A stretch of DNA of 42,626 nt, from NCBI GenBank assembly GCA_001464855.1, contig LNEA01000576.1, positions 1 through 42,626 of the forward strand. Reading direction: 5' to 3'. The stretch is from Rhizobiales bacterium Ga0077530. Lineage in GTDB: Bacteria > Pseudomonadota > Alphaproteobacteria > Rhizobiales > Hyphomicrobiaceae. The notes beneath the pieces were generated by a model. The model worked only from the letters and a program-made list of their open reading frames with translations, made no database searches and was not told the origin of the DNA. Below are positions 33,434-42,626 of this stretch, in pieces. Each line of letters opens with the position of its first letter. Positions within the stretch are counted from its first letter, which is position 1. A program made the translations under genes and the position numbers.

Positions 33434-35041
33434 CTACTTGTCCAGCCAGACCTGATCGAGCTGGTTGGGGAAGTAGTGGCTGGGGCCGGCCTTCCAGCCC
33501 TTCAGGTAGGTCCGGTGGGGAATGATCCGGTACCACCACAGCGAGATGAAGTTATGCGCTTCCTCATCGAGCACCCGCTTCTCGTACTGACGCATCAGCG
33601 TGCGCTGCTGCTTGACGTCGTCCGTGCCGTTCATGGCGTCGTGCAGCTCGGCGAGCTTCGGATCCTTGAAGCGGCCGTACTGGTCGCCAGCGAGATCGGA
33701 AGGCAGGAACTTAGCCGTGTCAGAGAGAGGGTTGACGACCGATTGGCAGTTGAAGTCCAGCGTGACGTCGAAGGCGCCCGAGTTGAGCTGAGCATAGAAT
33801 GGTCCGGTCGACTCGACCTTCTGCGTGACTTCGATGCCAACCTGCTTCCACTGGTCGATCAGCCACGTGCCGACAATGGTGTACGGCTGGTCAACACCAC
33901 GGTTCGTGAGCGTGAACTTGAGGTTGGATACGCCAGCCTCTTTGAGCAGGCGTCGTGCCTCATCCCGCGACTTCGTGATGTCGGGCCCGTAGCCGGCGAT
34001 CTGCTGGAGTTCCTCCTTGGTCGCCGCAAGCTCATGCCCCGGGAAGACGATGCCACCGACGGCCTTCACGATGGCGATCTTGGAGAGCGCCGGAGCGCCA
34101 CCCCAGCGATCGACGGCGAGGGTCAATGCCCGCCGGACTCGAGCGTCGTCAAACGGCTTCTTCTCGTGGTTCGGCGTGATGAGAAGGACGCAGTTCCAAT
34201 CGCTCTCCTGGACAGTGATGTCCTTGCCAAGTGCTGCGACGAGGTCGTCGCGGCTCTTCGGTGGGAAGCCGCGGAACTCGATGACCGCCTGATCACCGCG
34301 GATCGCCTGGACCCGCAGCGTCTGGGTCTTCGCGAAGATCGCCTCGAAGCCATCGATGTACGGCTGCCCGGCGTGATGGTAGTTCGGATTGCGCTTGCCG
34401 GTGACGCGGGCACCCGCCTCGCGGATGTCGAAGATGAATGGGCCCGAACCCATCACGTTCTGCTCGTACCAGCGCGGATCGGCGTCCAGCTTCGCCTTAG
34501 AATAGATGAAGTGGAACGGAGCCGCGAGCGCCGGGATGAAGGCGCCCGATGGACGCTTCAGCTTGAAGACCACCGTCTCGGCGTCCGGAGCCGTCACGCT
34601 TTCGACCATCGACATCTGGGCCTTGCGCGCGCTCGAGATGCCCTCCTTCGGGAAGATGATCCGCTGGAAGGTGGCGAGCACGTCCGCCGAGGTCAGCGGC
34701 GAGCCGTCGTGAAACTTGAGGCCCTTGCGGATCTTGAACGTGTATTGCTTGCCGCCGTCCGTCGAGGTCGGCATCTCCGTGCAGATATCACATTCGAACT
34801 TGCTCGAGTTCGACGGATCTGCGGAGTCGGGACGGATCAGCACGCTGTAGAACGGCGCAATTGGGTGGATCAGCGCGAACGTCGTCTCCTTGTGGCCATC
34901 GAAGCTCGGCGGCTCGTCCGGCACCACGAATTTCAGGATGCCGCCCTTCTTCGGCGTCTGGGCGACAGCAGGGTTCGCCAAACCGGCCACGGCCAACGCC
35001 GCGGCCAATGGCACTGCGAGTAAACTCGTCTTGAACTTCAT
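33434..35041 (-). CDS. ABC transporter substrate-binding protein, family 5 (peptide/nickel/opine type)
   Basis: This is a 535-residue exported protein. Signal peptide MKFKTSLLAVPLAAALAVAGLANPAVAQ is followed by KKGGILKFVVPDEPPSFDGH, the SBP_bac_5 signature KIRKGLKFHDGSPLTSADVLATFQRI, and ARVRRALTLAVDR. The protein has the size of DppA/OppA-type receptors. The ligand cannot be told from motifs, but its placement next to an oxalate/formyl-CoA cluster suggests a small organic compound whose breakdown gives oxalate or a C1 unit (inference). GGAGG six to seven bases before ATG 35041 is a strong ribosome site, which agrees with high expression. It is followed by a stable hairpin. Confidence 0.92.
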   Translation of the reverse strand: MKFKTSLLAVPLAAALAVAGLANPAVAQTPKKGGILKFVVPDEPPSFDGHKETTFALIHPIAPFYSVLIRPDSADPSNSSKFECDICTEMPTSTDGGKQYTFKIRKGLKFHDGSPLTSADVLATFQRIIFPKEGISSARKAQMSMVESVTAPDAETVVFKLKRPSGAFIPALAAPFHFIYSKAKLDADPRWYEQNVMGSGPFIFDIREAGARVTGKRNPNYHHAGQPYIDGFEAIFAKTQTLRVQAIRGDQAVIEFRGFPPKSRDDLVAALGKDITVQESDWNCVLLITPNHEKKPFDDARVRRALTLAVDRWGGAPALSKIAIVKAVGGIVFPGHELAATKEELQQIAGYGPDITKSRDEARRLLKEAGVSNLKFTLTNRGVDQPYTIVGTWLIDQWKQVGIEVTQKVESTGPFYAQLNSGAFDVTLDFNCQSVVNPLSDTAKFLPSDLAGDQYGRFKDPKLAELHDAMNGTDDVKQQRTLMRQYEKRVLDEEAHNFISLWWYRIIPHRTYLKGWKAGPSHYFPNQLDQVWLDK

Positions 35042-35096
35042 TGCGTTTCCTCCTTCGAACACCCTGAATGGGTCTTACTTCCTCCTCACGGCCAGT

Positions 35097-37169
<2,073 letters not shown>

Positions 37170-37212
37170 GTCGAACCTCCCATGATACTCGGCTGCTCTT
37201 TTCGCGGCAGCC

Positions 37213-37241
37213 GTTATCGGATGTGATTACACCTCGTCCAA
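37213..37241 (-). promoter_or_regulatory. candidate promoter of the ABC transporter operon
   Basis: On the minus strand TTGGAC (37241-37236) and GATAAC (37218-37213) are 17 bp apart, about 44 bp before the TTG start. The match to sigma70 consensus is moderate, and it was found by eye only. Confidence 0.35.
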
Positions 37242-37363
37242 GTACCTACATTGCTGTCTTTTGGCCGCGAATGCAAGCCGATGTCCAGACATTCGCCGGC
37301 AAGGTATATAAGTCGCAGTCGATCGAGGACGCACGAAGCAACGATCGGTGTGCGGAGGTAAAC

Positions 37364-37390
37364 GGCAGCCGAGTTTTCATGTCGGCTGCC
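37364..37390 (-). terminator. hairpin downstream of fhs
   Basis: GGCAGCCGA (37364-37372) pairs perfectly with TCGGCTGCC (37382-37390) around a nine-base loop, 14 bp after the fhs stop. The minus-strand continuation is GTTTACC, so it lacks a good U-tract. It probably separates the oxalate/C1 genes from the transporter operon, perhaps incompletely. Confidence 0.5.
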
Positions 37391-37403
37391 GGATTACAAT
37401 CCG

Positions 37404-39080
37404 TCAGAAAAGGCCTTCGATTTGCCCCGCGTCATTGAAGCGGATGAACTCCGCCGATGGCGCTTTGGGCAAGCCTGGCATCGTCATGATCTCACCGCAG
37501 ATGGCGACGACGAATCCGGCGCCGGCCGACAACCGCACTTCGCGGATCGGTACGACGTGATCGGTCGGCGCGCCGCGCAGGTTCGGATCGGTCGTGAACG
37601 AGTACTGCGTCTTCGCCATGCACACCGGCAGATTGCCGTAGCCCATGTCTTCCCAGGTCTTGAGCTGGTCGCGCACGCTCTTGTCGGCCGCGACGCTGCC
37701 AGCGCGGTAGATCTTCTTGGCGATCGTCTCGATCTTTTGGAAAAGGCCCATTTCCTCGGGGTAGATCGGCGCGAATTTCGCAGTGCCGCCATCCGCGAGT
37801 TCGACGACGCGACGTGCCAGCGCTTCGATGCCTTTGGAGCCCTGCGCCCAGTGCTTGCACAGGAATGCTTCCGAACCCTGCGCCTTTGCATATTCGATCA
37901 CGGCCGCGATCTCGGCATCGGTGTCGGAGATGAAGTGGTTGATGCCGACAACTGCAGGAACGCCGAAGCTCTTCACGTTTTCGATGTGGCGCCCGAGGTT
38001 CGCGAGGCCCTTCTTGACCGCCTCGACGTTCTCGGTGCCGAGATCCTCGCGCTTGACGCCCCCGTTCATCTTGAGCGCGCGGACGGTCGCGACGATAACT
38101 GCGGCAGATGGCTTGAGGCCTGCTTTGCGGCATTTGATGTCGAAGAATTTCTCGGCGCCGAGGTCAGCGCCGAAGCCGGCTTCCGTGACGACATAGTCCG
38201 CGAGCTTCAATGCGGTCTGCGTCGCGACCACCGAGTTGCAGCCGTGCGCGATGTTGGCGAACGGGCCGCCGTGGATGAAGGCTGGGTTGTTCTCCAGCGT
38301 CTGCACGAGGTTCGGCTGCATGGCTTGCGCGAGCAGCACGGTCATCGCGCCATTGGCCTTGATGTCGCGCGCGTAGACCGGCGTGCGATCGCGGCGATAG
38401 GCGACGATGATGTCGCCGAGGCGCTTTTCGAGATCGGCGATATCCGTCGCAAGGCACAGGATCGCCATCACTTCGGAGGCAACCGTGATGTCGAAGCCGG
38501 CTTCACGCGGAAAGCCATTGGCGACGCCGCCCAGCGAGCACACGATCTCGCGCAGCGCGCGGTCGTTCATGTCCATCACGCGGCGCCACACGACGCGGCG
38601 CGTATCGATGTTCTGCCCGTTGCCCCAGTAGATGTGATTGTCGATCATGGCCGACAGCAAGTTGTGCGCCGATGTGATCGCGTGGAAGTCGCCGGTGAAG
38701 TGGAGGTTGATGTCCTCCATCGGCACGACTTGGGCGTAGCCGCCGCCTGCCGCGCCACCCTTCATGCCGAAGCAGGGTCCGAGCGAGGGTTCGCGCAGGC
38801 AAATCGCGGCCTTCTTGCCGATCGCGTTGAGGCCGTCGCCGAGACCGACGGTGGTCGTCGTCTTGCCTTCGCCGGCAGGCGTTGGGTTGATTGCTGTGAC
38901 GAGGATCAGCTTGCCGTCCTTGCGGCTCGACAGCGACTTGATGAAGTCGGCGGAGACCTTCGCCTTGTCGTGGCCGAACGGAAGCAAGTGTTCGGTTGCT
39001 ATTCCAAGTTTGGTCCCGATCTCCTGGATCGGCTTCTTCTTTGCATCGCGGGCAATTTCGATATCGGATCTGACAGCCAT
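37404..39080 (-). CDS. fhs: formate-tetrahydrofolate ligase
   Basis: This is a 558-residue enzyme recognisable along its length: [22 protein letters not shown], the ATP loop [67 protein letters not shown] and [20 protein letters not shown]. It makes 10-formyl-THF from formate, ATP and THF. In this operon formate is the expected product of formyl-CoA transfer to oxalate, so fhs would capture it for C1 metabolism. GGAG eight bases before ATG 39080 supports the start. The gene follows the formyltransferase gene by 131 bp that contain a strong hairpin. Confidence 0.97.
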   Translation of the reverse strand: MAVRSDIEIARDAKKKPIQEIGTKLGIATEHLLPFGHDKAKVSADFIKSLSSRKDGKLILVTAINPTPAGEGKTTTTVGLGDGLNAIGKKAAICLREPSLGPCFGMKGGAAGGGYAQVVPMEDINLHFTGDFHAITSAHNLLSAMIDNHIYWGNGQNIDTRRVVWRRVMDMNDRALREIVCSLGGVANGFPREAGFDITVASEVMAILCLATDIADLEKRLGDIIVAYRRDRTPVYARDIKANGAMTVLLAQAMQPNLVQTLENNPAFIHGGPFANIAHGCNSVVATQTALKLADYVVTEAGFGADLGAEKFFDIKCRKAGLKPSAAVIVATVRALKMNGGVKREDLGTENVEAVKKGLANLGRHIENVKSFGVPAVVGINHFISDTDAEIAAVIEYAKAQGSEAFLCKHWAQGSKGIEALARRVVELADGGTAKFAPIYPEEMGLFQKIETIAKKIYRAGSVAADKSVRDQLKTWEDMGYGNLPVCMAKTQYSFTTDPNLRGAPTDHVVPIREVRLSAGAGFVVAICGEIMTMPGLPKAPSAEFIRFNDAGQIEGLF

Positions 39081-39165
39081 GGTGGAACTCCAGCGGATGG
39101 GCGTTGCGGGCGTGTCGCTCGGGTCGATCTCTGTGACCGGATGCGCATTTCTCGGGTGTCGCCTT

Positions 39166-39200
39166 GCCGACGGACGCGAGGCTCTGCCGCGTCCGTCGGC
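39166..39200 (-). other. perfect 13-bp hairpin between formyltransferase and fhs genes
   Basis: GCCGACGGACGCG (39166-39178) pairs perfectly with CGCGTCCGTCGGC (39188-39200) around a nine-base loop, 11 bp after the formyltransferase stop. There is no U-tract. It may stabilise upstream mRNA or attenuate fhs expression. Confidence 0.6.
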
Positions 39201-39211
39201 GCGCTGTGAAC

Positions 39212-40147
39212 TCAGGCGGGAGGCTTAGGCTTCGGCGCCTCGCAGACGTCGCCGACAGCGAGGCCGGCGGACTTCGCCCATTCGGCGGCGGCGATCTTCT
39301 TGCCGTCGGACGTCTTGACGCGCTTCGCAAGTATCGCGCCGCCGGTGCCGGCGATCGTGATGCCGGCGTCGGAGATCGCAAGCACGGCGCCGGGCTTGCC
39401 GTTGCCGTCGACGCGGGCGGCGTCATAGATGTCGAGCTTTACGCCCTTCAACATCGTCCAGGCACCCGGCGCGGGGTTGGCGGCGCGGATGACGTTGTAG
39501 TTGTCCGCCACCGGCTTCGCCCAGTCGAGTTCGGCGAGGTCCTTCTTGAACCAGCTCTCATACGATCCGGCGGCAAGATCCTGCTTGTGCTTGAGCAGGA
39601 CGCCCGCCTTGACGAGGTCGAGCCCTTCCAACATGGCGTCGACGCCCATCGGGAACAGCTTCTTGAAGTAGACGTCGCCGAGCGTCTCGTCAGGACCGAC
39701 TTCCACAGATTTCTGGATCAGGACCGGTCCCTCATCGAGACCTTCATCGGGCCAGAAGATGGTGAGGCCCGTGCGCGTCTTGCCCATGGCGATCGGCCAG
39801 TTGATCGACGACGGGCCGCGATGGGCCGGCAGCAGCGATGGGTGATACTGGAACGTGCCGAGGCGCGGCGCGTCGAGCACCGGCTGCGGAATGAACAGCA
39901 GCACGTAGGCCATCATGCAAATGTCGGCGTCGAACGACTTCATCAGTTCGAGCGCTTCCGGCGTCTTCCAGCTTTTCGGCTGGTGGACGGGAAGTCCCTT
40001 CTCCGCGGCCAGCAGCTTCAGGGGATCTTCCGGTCGTCCCGCCTTGTCGGGCGCGCAGCACACTGCAACGACATTCTCACCGCGCTCGAGCAGCTTTTCG
40101 AGCACTGCTTTGCCAAAGGCCTCTTGGCCATGAACGACGATACGCAT
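39212..40147 (-). CDS. formyltransferase family protein resembling the hydrolase domain of 10-formyl-THF dehydrogenase
   Basis: This is a 311-residue protein. Residues 1-200 are a formyl-transferase Rossmann-type domain with [16 protein letters not shown] (His102) and [16 protein letters not shown] (Asp138), matching the catalytic His and Asp of Fmt and of the ALDH1L1 N-terminal domain. [21 protein letters not shown] and the C-terminal beta domain also match ALDH1L1 better than Met-tRNA formyltransferase. The carrier-protein and aldehyde-dehydrogenase domains of ALDH1L1 are absent. It could hydrolyse 10-formyl-THF, or move a formyl group between THF and another acceptor such as CoA; the neighbours frc and fhs favour a formyl-CoA/formyl-THF link (inference). 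GGGAG lies before ATG 40147. Confidence 0.85.
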   Translation of the reverse strand: MRIVVHGQEAFGKAVLEKLLERGENVVAVCCAPDKAGRPEDPLKLLAAEKGLPVHQPKSWKTPEALELMKSFDADICMMAYVLLFIPQPVLDAPRLGTFQYHPSLLPAHRGPSSINWPIAMGKTRTGLTIFWPDEGLDEGPVLIQKSVEVGPDETLGDVYFKKLFPMGVDAMLEGLDLVKAGVLLKHKQDLAAGSYESWFKKDLAELDWAKPVADNYNVIRAANPAPGAWTMLKGVKLDIYDAARVDGNGKPGAVLAISDAGITIAGTGGAILAKRVKTSDGKKIAAAEWAKSAGLAVGDVCEAPKPKPPA

Positions 40148-40215
40148 CGGTGGTGTTTCTCCCTGGTCCCGCCGCCGCGCATGTCGGTAAGCGGATTTCG
40201 GTTTATCGTTGAATG

Positions 40216-41493
40216 CTATTCCGCGGCCGCTTTCTTCACGGGCGGTTCCGTTGCGCCCGAGGCCTTGATCGCCGCGACCTCGTCGACCGTGTAGCCGAGC
40301 ACGGCGCCCAGAACCTCGTCGGTGTGCTCACCGAGCAGCGGCGAACGACGCACATCAGCCGGTGAATCGGACAGCTTGATCGGATTGCCGACCGAGAGAT
40401 ATTTGCCGCGCGCCGGATGGTCGACCTCGACGATGGTGCCCGTCGCGCGCAGCGACGTATCCTCGGCCAGTTCCTTCATCGAAAGGATTGGCCCGCACGG
40501 AATGTCGAACTCATTGAGGATGTCCATCGCCTCGAACTTGGTCTTGGTCGATGTCCAGTCCTCGATGCGGCCGAAGATCTGGTTGAGGCGAGGTAGGCGC
40601 GCTTTCGGTGTCGCGAAATCCGGGTCGGTCTTCCAGCCGGGCTCGCCGATGACGTCGCAGATCTTCTCCCACACCGGCGCCTGCGTGATGAAATAGATGT
40701 AGGCGTCGGGATCGGTCTCCCAGCCCTTGCACTTGAGTATGCGGCCTGGCTGGCCACCGCCGGAATCGTTGCCGGCGCGCGGTACCGCATCACCGAACGG
40801 AATGCCTTCTCCGAACTGGCTGTACTCGCTGAGCGGACCGTGCGCGAGGCGCTGTTGATCGCGCAGTTTGACGCGGCAGAGGTTCAGCACGCCGTCCTGC
40901 ATGGCGCACGTGACGCGCTGGCCCTTGCCGGAGTGTGTGCGCTGGAAGAGCGCCGTCACGATGCCGAGCGCGAGATGAAGGCCCGTGCCGCTATCGCCGA
41001 TCTGGGCGCCGGTAACGAGCGGGAGACCGTCGCGGAAGCCGGTCGTCGATGCCGCGCCGCCCGTGCACTGCGCGACGTTCTCGTAGACCTTGCAGTCCTC
41101 GTAAGGACCGGGGCCGAAACCCTTGATCGACGCGACGATCATGCGCGGATTGAGCTTGTGAATGGTCTCCCACGGGAAGCCCATGCGATCGAGCACGCCG
41201 GGGCCGAAATTCTCGACCAGCACGTCGCATGTCTTGATCAACCGCTCGAGGACTTCCTTGCCCGTCTTGTTCTTGGTGTCGAGCGTGATCGAGCGTTTGT
41301 TGTGGTTCAGCATCGTGAAGTAGAGGCTGTCCACCTTAGGAATATCTTGGAGCTGGCCGCGCGTGATATCGCCGACGCCGGGGCGCTCGACCTTGATCAC
41401 GTCGGCACCGAACCAGGCGAGGAGCTGCGTGCACGTCGGACCCGACTGGACGTGCGTGAAATCAAGGATTTTGACGCCTTCGAGAGCTTTCAT
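40216..41493 (-). CDS. frc: formyl-CoA:oxalate CoA-transferase
   Basis: This is a 425-residue class III CoA-transferase, matching Oxalobacter Frc in length and sequence. The catalytic Asp167 lies in [18 protein letters not shown], the [18 protein letters not shown] helix follows, and the flexible glycine loop is SGGGQPG (about residues 257-263). It moves CoA from formyl-CoA to oxalate, giving oxalyl-CoA for Oxc and free formate. ATG 41493 overlaps the stop of the upstream unknown gene (ATGA), so translation of frc is coupled to it. GAAGG about ten bases upstream can also serve as a ribosome site. An in-frame start further upstream at 41544 is not conserved. Confidence 0.95.
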   Translation of the reverse strand: MKALEGVKILDFTHVQSGPTCTQLLAWFGADVIKVERPGVGDITRGQLQDIPKVDSLYFTMLNHNKRSITLDTKNKTGKEVLERLIKTCDVLVENFGPGVLDRMGFPWETIHKLNPRMIVASIKGFGPGPYEDCKVYENVAQCTGGAASTTGFRDGLPLVTGAQIGDSGTGLHLALGIVTALFQRTHSGKGQRVTCAMQDGVLNLCRVKLRDQQRLAHGPLSEYSQFGEGIPFGDAVPRAGNDSGGGQPGRILKCKGWETDPDAYIYFITQAPVWEKICDVIGEPGWKTDPDFATPKARLPRLNQIFGRIEDWTSTKTKFEAMDILNEFDIPCGPILSMKELAEDTSLRATGTIVEVDHPARGKYLSVGNPIKLSDSPADVRRSPLLGEHTDEVLGAVLGYTVDEVAAIKASGATEPPVKKAAAE

Positions 41494-41963
41494 GGGTGCG
41501 GACCCTTCAATGAATGACTGACTTCGAGTTCTCTCGCCACGCATTCAAGCGTTTCCTCCTTGAAGGTGACGATAAAGTGCCGGAGCTTTGTAAGACTCTG
41601 CGCGCTGTGTTGCGGATGAACTCGATTCCGATTCTCAAGTTCGGCGATCCAGTCCGAGGGACAAACCTCTTGGAATGAGAAGAGCGAGAGACCGCGACCC
41701 CAAAGACGATGCCCATCCAATGCTTCATCATTTGGCGCGCCAAGATAGAAGGCTCGAACTCCGCGAAAATAAACGTCGGTACCGACGTCTTGGGTATCCA
41801 GCACGGTGTCGTAGCGAAGCCTTGCGGTTCCATCGAATAGCCTGACCTCGCATTCGGAGGCGGTGTCCGGATGCGGCACGCCCACGACGCGCTGGACCTT
41901 GCAATCGATCGGTACTGGGTGTCCGATTGGCATCACGCACTCAATCTTCGTTGGTGCCATCAC
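41490..41963 (-). CDS. unknown 157-residue protein between oxc and frc
   Basis: I do not recognise this protein. It is a predicted soluble, mostly beta protein with a hydrophobic [10 protein letters not shown] patch, [15 protein letters not shown] and a C-terminal strand-like [22 protein letters not shown]. It has no signal peptide, no membrane helix and no obvious catalytic motif. G+C is about 54% over 180 bases counted by hand (41581-41760), against 60% in a frc sample, so it looks acquired. The start is doubtful: GTG 41963 or ATG 41960 has no proper ribosome site, whereas the strong GGAGG at 41985-41989 serves another frame. The stop overlaps the frc ATG, so its translation is coupled to frc. 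A start-region frameshift is possible. Confidence 0.7.
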   Translation of the reverse strand: MMAPTKIECVMPIGHPVPIDCKVQRVVGVPHPDTASECEVRLFDGTARLRYDTVLDTQDVGTDVYFRGVRAFYLGAPNDEALDGHRLWGRGLSLFSFQEVCPSDWIAELENRNRVHPQHSAQSLTKLRHFIVTFKEETLECVARELEVSHSLKGPHP

Positions 41964-41979
41964 TATCGAAGGTCTTCAT
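41941..41979 (-). other. 12-codon minicistron with a strong ribosome site, overlapping the unknown gene
   Basis: GGAGG (41985-41989) lies five bases before ATG 41979, which opens [12 protein letters not shown] and stops at TGA 41943-41941. It overlaps the start of the unknown gene by about 20 bases in a different frame. It is either a real coupling leader, or the original start of the unknown gene displaced by a one-base indel. Confidence 0.5.
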
Positions 41980-41990
41980 CGCTTCCTCCC

Positions 41991-42626
41991 TCACTTCTTT
42001 TTCAGCGCGCTTTGCGGATTGAGATTGCCGATGCGGCCGCTCTCGCTGCCCGCCGCCGGGTCGATCACTGCGTTGATCAGCGTCGGCTTCCCCGAATCCA
42101 TCGCAGCATTGACGGCGCGCCTCAGCTCATCGGGTGACGTCGCGTTGACGCCCTTGCCGCCGAACGCTTCCATCATGCGGTCGTAGCGCGCACCCTTGAC
42201 GAACACGGTGGTTGCCGGATCGGCGCTGGCGGCATTGGTATCGGTGCCGCGATAGATGCCGTCGTTGTTGAAGATGACGATGCACACCGGCAGCTCGTAG
42301 CGGCAGATCGTTTCGACCTCCATGCCGGAGAAACCGAACGCGCTGTCGCCTTCGATCGCGAGCACGGGCTTGCCGGTTTCAATTGCGGCGGCGATCGCGT
42401 AGCCCATGCCGATGCCCATGACGCCCCAGGTGCCGACGTCGATCCGCTTCCTCGGCTGATACATGTCGACGATGCCGCGCGCGAGATCGAGCGTGTTCGC
42501 GCCCTCATTGACGAGGATGGCGTCGGGTCGCTCCTTGATGACCGTGCGCAGCACGCCGAGCGCGCCGTGATAGTCCATCGGCGAATTATTGTTCATCAGG
42601 CGCGGCGCCATCTTAGCGACGTTCTC
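41991..42626 (-). CDS. oxc: oxalyl-CoA decarboxylase (5' end cut by window)
   Basis: The frame is open to the window edge and gives the last 211 residues of a ThDP enzyme of about 570-580. [41 protein letters not shown] and the ThDP-binding [35 protein letters not shown] are characteristic of Oxc. It decarboxylates oxalyl-CoA to formyl-CoA and CO2 in the cytoplasm. Together with frc it forms the oxalate catabolic cycle. The tail ends [10 protein letters not shown]. The next gene begins 27 bp downstream, so oxc heads the operon visible here; further genes may lie outside the window. Confidence 0.95.
   Translation of the reverse strand, partial: ENVAKMAPRLMNNNSPMDYHGALGVLRTVIKERPDAILVNEGANTLDLARGIVDMYQPRKRIDVGTWGVMGIGMGYAIAAAIETGKPVLAIEGDSAFGFSGMEVETICRYELPVCIVIFNNDGIYRGTDTNAASADPATTVFVKGARYDRMMEAFGGKGVNATSPDELRRAVNAAMDSGKPTLINAVIDPAAGSESGRIGNLNPQSALKKK

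Overview
The window looks like chromosomal DNA of a high-G+C alphaproteobacterium of the order Hyphomicrobiales (Rhizobiales), in the general area of Xanthobacteraceae/Nitrobacteraceae. The grounds are a DUF2865 protein, the imuA-imuB-dnaE2 mutagenesis cassette behind a GAAC-N7-GAAC SOS box (the alphaproteobacterial LexA operator type), the alphaproteobacterial form of HslV, and the gene families present. No rRNA, tRNA, CRISPR array, transposase or phage gene was seen. The genus is inference.

Left part (1-6032): a catabolic/accessory stretch with an MmgE/PrpD protein (cut by the window edge), a broken acyl-CoA synthetase gene, a broken RidA-family gene, a MarR regulator, an alpha/beta hydrolase and a patatin-like phospholipase. 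Middle-left (6205-10822): orphan hslV, a divergent stand-alone GTP cyclohydrolase II in a lower-G+C patch, a translationally coupled GT2 glycosyltransferase/GtrA flippase pair, yebC, and a small two-helix membrane protein. Middle (10868-22772): a ThDP-dependent enzyme, a 2-keto-4-pentenoate hydratase-like protein, a DnaQ exonuclease-BRCT fusion, a DUF2865 exported protein, a GNAT acetyltransferase, a gltX gene with a frameshift, an exported alpha/beta hydrolase, nadE, a DUF1223 thioredoxin-fold protein and an L,D-transpeptidase.

The SOS mutasome operon imuA-imuB-dnaE2 occupies 23429-29543, with overlapping genes and a LexA box lying on the predicted -10 region. A gamma-glutamyltransferase follows.

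Right part (31462-42626, all minus strand): an oxalate/formyl-CoA/C1-folate module reads oxc (oxalyl-CoA decarboxylase, cut by the edge) - unknown 157-aa gene - frc (formyl-CoA transferase) - a stand-alone formyltransferase resembling the hydrolase domain of 10-formyl-THF dehydrogenase - fhs (formate-THF ligase). It is followed by an oligopeptide-type ABC importer: a fused double ATPase, a binding protein and two permeases. The chemistry links oxalate breakdown (formyl-CoA, formate) to 10-formyl-THF. The importer may feed this pathway, but its substrate is unknown.

The most unusual feature is that three unrelated genes (acyl-CoA synthetase, ridA, gltX) each carry the same kind of lesion: a short internal stretch is missing and the frame shifts at the junction. 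gltX is normally essential, so this is either real pseudogene decay with a second gltX elsewhere, or a recurrent assembly/consensus error. The second most interesting feature is the unknown lower-G+C gene between oxc and frc, whose best ribosome-binding site serves an out-of-frame 12-codon minicistron instead of the gene itself.
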